In this document: piece by piece, positions 25,521-33,085 of the stretch
How the letters are laid out: each line of letters opens with the position of its first letter
Numbering within the stretch: position 1 is the first letter of the stretch
Made by a program: the position numbers and the translations under genes
The notes under the pieces: generated by a model
Told to the model about the DNA's origin: nothing
The model's input: only the letters and a program-made list of their open reading frames with translations
Database searches by the model: none
From: Micromonospora lutea
Lineage (GTDB): Bacteria > Actinomycetota > Actinomycetes > Mycobacteriales > Micromonosporaceae
Assembly: GCF_016863535.1 (NCBI RefSeq)
Contig: NZ_BOPB01000021.1
Coordinates: 62,001-126,000, forward strand
DNA length: 64,000 nucleotides
Direction: 5' to 3'

Positions 25521-25573
25521 AAGGAAGGGCACCTTATTAACGCCTCCGGTATAGGAAGGGCCCCTTGTTAACG
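25521..25573 (+). repeat. Gene-end tandem-doublet repeat, copy 3 (behind ABC permease)
   Basis: First unit AAGGAAGGGCACCTTATTAA plus CG (25521-25542), spacer CCTCCGGTAT, second unit AGGAAGGGCCCCTTGTTAAC plus G (25553-25573). It has the same orientation relative to its gene as the folD and galT copies. The first unit has A where others have C (GGGCACC), matched by the complementary change in copy 4. Confidence 0.85.
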
Positions 25574-25588
25574 AGCCGGCTCGGCCCG

Positions 25589-25641
25589 CGTTAATAAGGG
25601 GCCCTTCCTATGCACCAGACGTTAATAAGGTGCCCTTCCTT
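25589..25641 (-). repeat. Gene-end tandem-doublet repeat, copy 4 (behind valS)
   Basis: Read on the minus strand from 25641: AAGGAAGGGCACCTTATTAA plus CG, a TCTGGTGCAT spacer, then AGGAAGGGCCCCTTATTAAC plus G ending at 25589. It begins eight bases after the valS stop. With copy 3 it makes a nested inverted repeat: outer arms 25521-25542 and 25620-25641 are fully complementary, and inner arms 25551-25573 and 25589-25611 differ at one position. It could be a bidirectional terminator for the convergent genes. Confidence 0.85.
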
Positions 25642-25649
25642 GCACCTCG

Positions 25650-28265
25650 TCAGAAGGCGCAGGCGATGACGAGTTCGGGGGTGCGGTCGGGAAGCAGGTC
25701 GAGCTTGCCGATGTGGCCGGCCGCGCGTAGGTCGTCGATGACCAGTGTGAGCTGGTCGAGCAGGGCGGCCGGGCCGAGCGCCTCAGCCAACGGCACCTCC
25801 GCCCTCATCGACAGCTTCCGCTCCGACTTGGCCCGACGGACCTGCCCCAACGCGTCGGCGGCGAGTCGCAGCAGGTGCGGAGCACCGTCGCCCTGGATGC
25901 TCCGACCCACCTCGTACGGGGTCGGCCACGGCGCGCGATGCACCGAGCCGTACCGCCACCACGACCACACCTCCTCGGTCGCGAAGGGCAGCACCGGGGC
26001 GAAGAGCCGCAACTGCACCGACAGCGCGCTGGCCAGTGCCGCCCGGGCCGACTCGGCCGCGGCCCCGCTGGCGTAGGCGCGTTCCTTCACCAGCTCGATG
26101 TAGTCGTCACAGAACCGCCAGAAGAACGACTCGGTGGCCTGGAGCGCAGCCGTGTGGTCGTACCCCTCGAACGCCGTTGTCGCGGCCGTCACCACGGCGG
26201 AGAGTTCGGCCAGCATGGCCCGGTCCAGTGGTTCGGTCGCCGGTGCGCGCAGCGCGTCGGCGGCGCCCAGTCCGAGCGCGAACTTCGACGCGTTGAGCAG
26301 CTTGGTGGCCAACCGCCGGCCGATCCGGATCTGGGCCGGGTCGAAGGCCAGGTCGGTGCCGGGCTTGCCACTGGCCGCCCAGTAACGCACCGCGTCCGAG
26401 CCGTGCTGCTCCAGCAGCGCCATCGGGGTGACCACGTTCCCCTTGGACTTCGACATCTTCTTGCGGTCCGGGTCGAGGATCCAGCCGGACAACTCCACCG
26501 TCCGCCAGGGCAGCACGCCGTGCTCCAGGTGCGCCCGGACCACCGTGGCGAACAGCCAGGTACGGATGATGTCGTGCCCCTGCGGACGGAGGTCCATCGG
26601 GAAGACCTGGGCGAACAGGTCAGGGTCACGTTCCCAGCCGCCGACGATCTGTGGGGTCAGCGACGAGGTGGCCCAGGTGTCCAGCACGTCCGGGTCACCG
26701 ATGAAGCCGCCCGGCACGCCACGCCGCGACTCGTCGTACCCCGGTGGGACGTCCTCGGACGGGTCGATCGGCAGCGTGGACTCCTCCGGCGTGAGAGGCT
26801 GGCTCCAGTCCGGCTCGCCAGCGTCGTCGAGCCGGTACCACACCGGCACCGGCACCCCGAAGTAGCGTTGCCGGCTCACCAACCAGTCGCCGGTGAGGCC
26901 GCCCACCCAGTGCTCGTAGCGGTGCCGCATGTGCTCCGGCACCCAGCGCAGTTCCCGGCCACGGGCCAGCAGTTCCTCCCGCAGATCGGTGTCACGGCCG
27001 CCGTTGCGCAGATACCACTGCCGAGTCGAGACGATCTCCAGGGGCCGGTCACCCCGCTCGTAGAACTTCACCGGGTGGCTGATCGGGCGCGGCTCGCCGA
27101 CCAGGTCACCCGCTTCGGTGAGCTGCTCCACCACCCTCCGCCGGGCACCGTTCACGGTCTGCCCGGCCAGCACCGCGTACGGCTGTGCGGGCACCCCCGT
27201 CGGAGGCTCCGGCAACAGGCGACCGTCCCGGCCGATCACCACCCGGGTGTCCAGGGCCAGTTCCCGCCACCAGGTCACGTCGGTCAGGTCGCCGAAGGTG
27301 CAGACCATCGCGATGCCGGTGCCCTTGGCCGGATCCGCCAGCGGGTGCGCGCGCACCGGCACCTCCACCCCGAACACGGGGGTACGCACGGAGGTGTCGA
27401 CCAGGTCCGCGTACCGCTCGTCGTCGGGGTGACAGACCAGCGCGACGCAGGCCGGCAGCAGCTCCGGTCGGGTGGTGTCGATCAGCACCTCCCGCCCGCC
27501 GGGCGCGTGGAAGCGCAACCGGTGGTACGCGCCGGGGCGTTCCCGGTCCTCCAACTCGGCCTGCGCCACGGCGGTGGCGAAACCGACGTCCCACAGCGTC
27601 GGTGCCTCGGCCTGGTACGCCTCGCCCCGGGCCAGGTTGCGCAGGAACGCCCGCTGAGAGGTGGCCCGAGCCGTCAGCCCGATGGTGGTGTACATCAACG
27701 ACCAGTCCACCGACAGGCCGAGCCGCCGCCACAGCGCCTCGAAGACCTGCTCGTCGTCGGCCGTCAACCGCTCGCACAGCTCGATGAAGTTTCGCCGGGA
27801 GATCGGGGTCGGATTCTTCCGGGCGGCGTCGTCCGCCGGTTCCTGCGGTGCCTGCCAGTCGGGGTCGTACGGCAGGGCCGGGTCACAGCGCACCCCGTAA
27901 ACGTTCTGCACCCGACGCTCGGTCGGCAGGCCGTTGTCGTCCCAGCCGATCGGGTAGAAGACCATGCGCCCCCGCATCCGCTGGAAGCGGGCGACCAGGT
28001 CGGTGTGCGTGTACGAGAAGACATGCCCCATGTGCAACTCGCCGGATACGGTCGGTGGCGGGGTGTCGATCGCGTACACGTCCGACCTACGGCCACCCGG
28101 GCGGGGCGAGTCTGACGCCTCGCCACGCCCCCGGACAGCCGGCCTGGTGCGGTCGAACGTGTACGTGCCCTCCTCCTGCCAACGGCGCGACCAGGTCTCC
28201 TCGAGCCCGTCCAGCATCGGACGATCGGGGACGCCGGCGCGGGCCGTCCTATCCGTATCGGTCAT
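25650..28265 (-). CDS. valS: Valine--tRNA ligase (form without C-terminal coiled coil)
   Basis: An 871-aa class I aminoacyl-tRNA synthetase that charges tRNA-Val. The HIGH motif is GELHMGH (within TPPPTVSGELHMGHVFSY), the editing domain lies around residues 220-400, and KMSKS is intact in KKMSKSKGN. An anticodon-binding domain ends the protein. I see no C-terminal coiled-coil arm of the standard bacterial ValS type. The PPPTVSG and WDDNGLPTERRVQ blocks resemble the archaeal-like ValRS form found in many actinobacteria. No T-box fits in the 58-bp upstream gap. The gene-end repeat follows its stop. Confidence 0.93.
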   Translation of the reverse strand: MTDTDRTARAGVPDRPMLDGLEETWSRRWQEEGTYTFDRTRPAVRGRGEASDSPRPGGRRSDVYAIDTPPPTVSGELHMGHVFSYTHTDLVARFQRMRGRMVFYPIGWDDNGLPTERRVQNVYGVRCDPALPYDPDWQAPQEPADDAARKNPTPISRRNFIELCERLTADDEQVFEALWRRLGLSVDWSLMYTTIGLTARATSQRAFLRNLARGEAYQAEAPTLWDVGFATAVAQAELEDRERPGAYHRLRFHAPGGREVLIDTTRPELLPACVALVCHPDDERYADLVDTSVRTPVFGVEVPVRAHPLADPAKGTGIAMVCTFGDLTDVTWWRELALDTRVVIGRDGRLLPEPPTGVPAQPYAVLAGQTVNGARRRVVEQLTEAGDLVGEPRPISHPVKFYERGDRPLEIVSTRQWYLRNGGRDTDLREELLARGRELRWVPEHMRHRYEHWVGGLTGDWLVSRQRYFGVPVPVWYRLDDAGEPDWSQPLTPEESTLPIDPSEDVPPGYDESRRGVPGGFIGDPDVLDTWATSSLTPQIVGGWERDPDLFAQVFPMDLRPQGHDIIRTWLFATVVRAHLEHGVLPWRTVELSGWILDPDRKKMSKSKGNVVTPMALLEQHGSDAVRYWAASGKPGTDLAFDPAQIRIGRRLATKLLNASKFALGLGAADALRAPATEPLDRAMLAELSAVVTAATTAFEGYDHTAALQATESFFWRFCDDYIELVKERAYASGAAAESARAALASALSVQLRLFAPVLPFATEEVWSWWRYGSVHRAPWPTPYEVGRSIQGDGAPHLLRLAADALGQVRRAKSERKLSMRAEVPLAEALGPAALLDQLTLVIDDLRAAGHIGKLDLLPDRTPELVIACAF

Positions 28266-28323
28266 TCGCCGATCGTAGGCACCGGGGCAGTGGTGAGCAC
28301 GCCATTACCTCGTCGGGAACGGG

Positions 28324-30201
28324 TCAGAGCAGCGAGTCGCGCCACTTGCGGTGCAGGTCGGCGTAGCGACCGCCACCGGCGATCAGATCGGCCGGCGGCC
28401 CGTCCTCGACGATCCGACCCCGGTCGAGGACCAGGACCCGGTCGGCGATCGCCACCGTGGAGAGCCGGTGCGCGATCACCAGCGCGGTCCGGTCCCGCAG
28501 GATGCTGCCGAGCGCGTGCTGCACCAGACGTTCGGTCGGTACGTCCAGCGACGAGGTGGCCTCGTCGAGGATCAGCACCGCCGGGTCGGCCAGGAACGCC
28601 CGCGCGAAGGCGACCAGTTGGCGCTGCCCGGCGGAGAGCCGACCACCGCGCCGGTGCACCTGTGTGGCGTACCCGTCGGGCAGCGCCGAGATGAAGTCAT
28701 GCGCGCCGATCGCCCGAGCGGCGGCCTCGACGGCGGTGTCGTCGGCGTCCGGGCGACCGAACCGGATGTTGTCCGCCACGGTGCCGCCGTACAGGTGGGT
28801 TTCCTGGGTGACCAGCACCAGCGCCCGGCGGAGGTCCGCGTCGGCCACCTCGCGCAGGTCCACCCCGTCGAGCGTGATCGTGCCGGTACCCGGGTCGTGA
28901 AACCGGGCGAGCAGCTTGGCGACGGTGGATTTGCCGGCGCCGGTCGGCCCGATCAGGGCCACGGTCTGCCCGGCGGGAATGGTGAGGTCCAGCCCGGCGA
29001 GGATCGGCGAGTCCGGGCGGTACCCGAACGACACCGCGTGGAAGTGGACGGCACCACGGTTCGGACCGTCGGGCAGTGGCACCGGCCGGCCCGGTTCGGC
29101 GACCGACGGTCGCTCGTCGAGCACCCCGGCGAGCTTCTCCAGCGCCGCAGTCGCCGACTGGAGCGAGTTGTAGAACTGGCTCAGCTCCTGCATCGGTTCG
29201 AAGAACCGGCGCAGGTAGAGCAGGAAGGCCGCGAGCACCCCGACCCCGGTGTCGCCGCCCAGCACCCGGGCACCGCCGTAGCAGAGCACCACCGCGACGG
29301 CGACGTTGCCGATCAGCTTGATGCCCGGTGAGTACGTCGCGATCAGCTGGAAGGCGTGCCGGCTGGAGCGACGGTAGTCGTCGTTGACCGAGTCGAAGAT
29401 CTGTTGGTTGCGGTCCTGGCGGCGGTACGCCTGAACCGCCCGGATGCCCCGCATCGACTCGACGAAATGGACGATGACCAGCGCCATCGCCTCCCGGGTG
29501 CGCCGATATGCGATGGCCGAGGCACGGGCGAACCAGCGGGACAGCCAGAACAGCATCGGGAAGGCGAGCAGGGTCACCGAGGCCAGCGGCAGGTCCAGCC
29601 AGAGCAGGATGCCGGCCACCGAGACGATCGTCAGGGCCGCCATCACCAAGCTCTCGACACCCCCGTCGGCCAGTTCGGCGATCGAGTCGATGTCGCTGGT
29701 CAGGCGCGAGATCATTCGGCCCGATGTGTACCTCTCGTGGAAGGCCACCGGCAGGTGCAGGAAGTGTGCGTACACCCGTCGGCGCAGGTCGAGCAGGACG
29801 GCCTGGCCGATGCGGGCGGAGATGGTGAGGAAACCGCGCCGGGCGGCGTACTCGATGCCGGCTGCCACGGCGAACGACACGGCCACGGTGATCAGCGGGC
29901 CGGGCTCGCCGGCCCGCAGCGGCTCGATCGCCCGGTCGATGCCGAGCATGACCAGGTACGGCCCGGACATGGCCGCGGCGTTCTGGGTCAACAGCAGCGC
30001 GACCGCCATGCCCAGCCGGGTCCGGTGTGGGCGCACCACCTCCGCCAGCAACGCCCGGCTGCGGGTTCGGAGCCGGGCCACCGCGGCCGGATCGGTGTCC
30101 TCGGCGAGACTGCGGTCGGCGTGCGGGTCCGGTGGCACCCCCCGCCAGTGGGCCGGGTCCGCCTCGGATGGTGGATCCGGCACGGCCGACGCGGCGGTCA
30201 C
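28324..30201 (-). CDS. ABC exporter half-transporter, catalytic subunit (TM288/BmrD-like)
   Basis: A 625-aa protein with six transmembrane helices (about residues 50-340) and a C-terminal ATPase: Walker A GPTGAGKST, altered signature LSAGQRQLV, and Walker B VLILDEATSSLD with the catalytic glutamate and H-loop histidine (VIAHRLST). The GTG at 30201 overlaps the stop of the upstream half-transporter (GTGA). With that gene it should form a heterodimeric multidrug or lipid exporter in the inner membrane. The longer frame up to 30702 is only the neighbour's sequence. Confidence 0.9.
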   Translation of the reverse strand: MTAASAVPDPPSEADPAHWRGVPPDPHADRSLAEDTDPAAVARLRTRSRALLAEVVRPHRTRLGMAVALLLTQNAAAMSGPYLVMLGIDRAIEPLRAGEPGPLITVAVSFAVAAGIEYAARRGFLTISARIGQAVLLDLRRRVYAHFLHLPVAFHERYTSGRMISRLTSDIDSIAELADGGVESLVMAALTIVSVAGILLWLDLPLASVTLLAFPMLFWLSRWFARASAIAYRRTREAMALVIVHFVESMRGIRAVQAYRRQDRNQQIFDSVNDDYRRSSRHAFQLIATYSPGIKLIGNVAVAVVLCYGGARVLGGDTGVGVLAAFLLYLRRFFEPMQELSQFYNSLQSATAALEKLAGVLDERPSVAEPGRPVPLPDGPNRGAVHFHAVSFGYRPDSPILAGLDLTIPAGQTVALIGPTGAGKSTVAKLLARFHDPGTGTITLDGVDLREVADADLRRALVLVTQETHLYGGTVADNIRFGRPDADDTAVEAAARAIGAHDFISALPDGYATQVHRRGGRLSAGQRQLVAFARAFLADPAVLILDEATSSLDVPTERLVQHALGSILRDRTALVIAHRLSTVAIADRVLVLDRGRIVEDGPPADLIAGGGRYADLHRKWRDSLL

Positions 30202-32069
30202 GAGCGCACCAGGGGAGAGCCGCCGGGCGCCGGACCGGTCCGGGTCCGCGCGGCCGGCGGTACGACCGGCTCGGCGGCGAGCAGCCCACGATACGTGGGC
30301 ACACTGGCGAGCAACTCGGTGTGGGTGCCGACAGCGGTGATCCGTCCGTGCTCCAGCAACGCCACCCGGTCGGCCAGCGCGATGGTGGAGGGGCGGTGCA
30401 CCACGAGCAGCGCTGTGGTGTTCCGCAGCACCCGTTTGAGCGCTGACTCCACCAACGCCTCGGTGTGCACGTCGAGCGCGGACAGTGGATCGTCGAGGAC
30501 GAGCACAGCGGGACGGATCAGCACCGCGCGGGCGAGGGCGAGTCGTTGCCGCTGGCCGCCGGAGATCGACAGGCCCTGCTCTCCGAGCCGGGTACGCAGC
30601 CCCCACGGCAGGTCGTACGCGAACCCGGCCTGGGCCAGGGTCAGGGCGGCCCGGACCTCGTCCTCGCTGGCGTCGGGCCGGCCCAGCGTCAGGTTTTCCC
30701 ACACCGACATGGAGAACAGCGTCGGCTCCTCGAAGGCGACCCCGATCAGGCCGCGCAGTGCAGCCAGCCGCAGGTCACGCAGGTCGTGCCCGTCGAGGGT
30801 GATGCGGCCGGCGCTGACCTCGTGCAGTCGGGGCACCAGGGACAACAGGGTGCTCTTGCCACTGCCGGTGGCGCCGACCACGGCCAGGGTCTCGCCGGGC
30901 TCGACGGTGAGGTCGAGGTCCCGCAACACCGGGACAGCGTTACCCGGATAGCGGAAGACCACCCCCTCGAAGCGGAGTCGACCGCGCACCGCCGAGCGCG
31001 CCAGGGCGATGGCGACCGGACCGTCCACGATGGAGGGCTGGGTGTCCAGCACCTCCTGGATCCGGTCGGCGGCGGTGGCCGCCTCCTGCCCGTTGGCGAT
31101 GATCCATCCCAGCGACTGCACCGGCCAGATCAGCATCAACTGGAGGCTGACGAAGGCGACGAGCTGACCGATGGTGAGCCGTCCACCGGCGACCGCGGCG
31201 GCACCGGCCACCAGAACGATGCCCAGGGTCAGGTTCGGCACCAGATCGAGCAGCGCGGACGTGCGGGCGAGCAGCCTCGCCTTGCCGATCCCGGTGTCGT
31301 GCACCGCCTCGGTGCCGGCGGCGAACCGGGCGGCCAGTTGCGGTCCCCGCCCGTACGCCTTCATCGTGCGGAGGCCCTGCGCGGTCTCCTCGACCAGCGT
31401 GGCCACGTCGCCCTGCTGGTCCTGCATCCGACGGGACGCGACGTGATAGTGCCGGCCGAAGCGTCGGGCGATCAGGAAGAGCGGCACCGCGCTGGCCGTC
31501 ACCAGCAGGCCCAGCGCGGGGTGCAGCCGGATCAGCAGCACCACGACGACCAGATAGGTGACCACGTTGAGGATGAGGAAGAACAGGCCGAAGGAGAGGA
31601 ACCGACGCAGCACCGACAGGTCGCTGGTGATCCGGGAGAGCAACTGCCCGGACGGCCACCGATCGTGGAAATCGGCCGACAGCCGTTGCAGGTGGGCGTA
31701 GACGTCGGTGCGAATGGCTGCCTCCATCGCCACCGAGGACGACGACTGCACCCACCGACGAACGAAGATCAGCAGGGCTTCGGCCACTCCGAGCAGCAGT
31801 GCCAGCCCGGCCAGCAGGAACAGCCCGTTCGGGTCACGCCGGGCCACCGGTCCGTCGACCACCTGCTGCGCCACCAGGGGCACGGCGATGCCGGCGCCGG
31901 TGGCGGCCAGCCCGGCGAGCATCAGCCAGCCGAACTCGAATGCGTGAGGACGCAGGTAGCGGCGCAGTCGCCAGAGGTTGCGCAGGGGATGTCGACGGAT
32001 CTCGCCCCGGTCGGCCGGGCCGCCGCCGCTCCCCGCAGCCACTACCCGACGGTAGCCGCATTTGGCCAC
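30198..32069 (-). CDS. ABC exporter half-transporter, degenerate-site subunit (TM287/BmrC-like)
   Basis: A 623-aa membrane ATPase with six helices and a nucleotide-binding domain: Walker A GATGSGKST, signature SISGGQRQRL, and Walker B VLVLDDPLSALD. The catalytic glutamate is replaced by aspartate. Together with the LSAGQ signature of the partner this yields one consensus and one degenerate ATP site, the known asymmetry of heterodimeric exporters. The start is uncertain: ATG 32069 lacks a ribosome site, and a GTG ten codons further in is possible. First gene of the pair. Confidence 0.88.
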   Translation of the reverse strand: MAKCGYRRVVAAGSGGGPADRGEIRRHPLRNLWRLRRYLRPHAFEFGWLMLAGLAATGAGIAVPLVAQQVVDGPVARRDPNGLFLLAGLALLLGVAEALLIFVRRWVQSSSSVAMEAAIRTDVYAHLQRLSADFHDRWPSGQLLSRITSDLSVLRRFLSFGLFFLILNVVTYLVVVVLLIRLHPALGLLVTASAVPLFLIARRFGRHYHVASRRMQDQQGDVATLVEETAQGLRTMKAYGRGPQLAARFAAGTEAVHDTGIGKARLLARTSALLDLVPNLTLGIVLVAGAAAVAGGRLTIGQLVAFVSLQLMLIWPVQSLGWIIANGQEAATAADRIQEVLDTQPSIVDGPVAIALARSAVRGRLRFEGVVFRYPGNAVPVLRDLDLTVEPGETLAVVGATGSGKSTLLSLVPRLHEVSAGRITLDGHDLRDLRLAALRGLIGVAFEEPTLFSMSVWENLTLGRPDASEDEVRAALTLAQAGFAYDLPWGLRTRLGEQGLSISGGQRQRLALARAVLIRPAVLVLDDPLSALDVHTEALVESALKRVLRNTTALLVVHRPSTIALADRVALLEHGRITAVGTHTELLASVPTYRGLLAAEPVVPPAARTRTGPAPGGSPLVRS

Positions 32070-32282
32070 GACGCCGCTGTCGGCTTGCTGTCAGCTGCGC
32101 GGTCCATGCTACGCACTGTTCGCGTTTGCTGACCACCCGTGTTGGCTGTCCTGCCCACGGCCCACGGCCCACTGGCCCGCCGGCCGGTGTTCCGCCCTTG
32201 TCGTCCCGCTGGTTGCCACTCCGTTCCCGGCGCTGCTGACGCTACGTGTGCTCAAGCGCTCCCGCCTATCGCTCATTGCTCC

Positions 32283-32404
32283 CTTTGCTCTGCTTCACTC
32301 CACGCAACGGTTACCGTCCGCATCGGGCAACAGCTTTGTGATCGAAACGCCCCGGTACGTCGTCGCTGCTGAGGGCCTACTGCGTGGAGTGAAGCAGAGC
32401 AAAG
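32283..32404. mobile_element. MITE-like element with 24-bp perfect inverted ends
   Basis: Positions 32283-32306 (starting CTTTGCTCTGCTTCACTCC) and 32381-32404 are perfect inverted repeats of 24 bp around a 74-bp centre without coding signs. The element lies in the 426-bp non-coding gap between the ABC pair and ogt, which is pyrimidine-rich on the plus strand (32070-32282). No transposase and no clear target-site duplication were seen, so it may be a non-autonomous element or a long hairpin. The rest of the gap shows nothing I can name. Confidence 0.6.
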
Positions 32405-32495
32405 CGTGCGAAGTGGAGACCTTTGGTCGACGGGCGGCAGACGAGAAACGTCACCCAGGGTAATGACTACGGTGGGTGAGTGCAGGCCTCTGGAG

Positions 32496-33017
32496 CTAGC
32501 CGAGTTGTTCGTGGTCGAGGAGCCAGCGTTTCACCGGCAACCCCCAGCGATAACCACCGAGGGTGCCGTCGGTCCGCAGTACCCGGTGGCAGGGAACGAA
32601 GAGTGCTGCGGCATTGCGGGCGCAGGCCGCTGCGGCGGCGCGTACCGCCGCGGGACGGCCGGCCAGTGCGGCGTACCCGGTGTAGGTGACCGGCGCGCCT
32701 GGTTTGACGTCGCGCAGCACCTGCCAGGCGTGGGACATGAACGCCCCGCCGGTGTGCTGCTCGACCGGGATGTCGTCGATCGCGGTCAGGTCGCCGGAGA
32801 GGTATCCGGCGACGGCGGCGGTGACCGGGCCGAGGTCCGGCCGATGCCGCGGCTCGCCACGCAGGCTCGGGTGCATGAGTGGCAGCAGGGTCGCCGGGTC
32901 CGCGGTGAAACCTGACGCCCGTACCGAGCCGTCCGGACCGACCAGGACGGCGAACGGCCCGGCGGGAGTGTCGACGACCGTGCTGTCGATCATGCTGGTG
33001 GTGTTCATGCTGCTCAT
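32496..33017 (-). CDS. ogt: Methylated-DNA--protein-cysteine methyltransferase
   Basis: From ATG 33017 the protein has 173 aa and carries the active-site PCHRV motif in AALFVPCHRVLRTDGTLGGY, with the preceding winged-helix part VTYTGYAALAGRPAAVRAAAAA. It removes O6-methylguanine damage by suicidal transfer to its cysteine. A GGAG sits at good spacing before 33017. An ATG at 33089 overlapping the ada-alkA stop (ATGA) is an alternative that would add 24 unconserved residues. Co-transcribed with ada-alkA. Confidence 0.92.
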   Translation of the reverse strand: MSSMNTTSMIDSTVVDTPAGPFAVLVGPDGSVRASGFTADPATLLPLMHPSLRGEPRHRPDLGPVTAAVAGYLSGDLTAIDDIPVEQHTGGAFMSHAWQVLRDVKPGAPVTYTGYAALAGRPAAVRAAAAACARNAAALFVPCHRVLRTDGTLGGYRWGLPVKRWLLDHEQLG

Positions 33018-33085
33018 TCGGCTCTCCATGGTCGGGACTGATGGTGACCGGCGGAAGCGGGCCCCGGTCTGGCCGTCGGACGGGT

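Noticed and set aside
25875..28115. A 746-codon plus-strand ORF opposite valS
   Set aside because: Shadow of an intact, motif-complete valS; composition is typical of antisense frames.
32062..32463. A 133-codon plus-strand ORF across the MITE-like element
   Set aside because: It runs through both inverted arms, has no family similarity or ribosome site, and its composition follows the pyrimidine bias of the gap.
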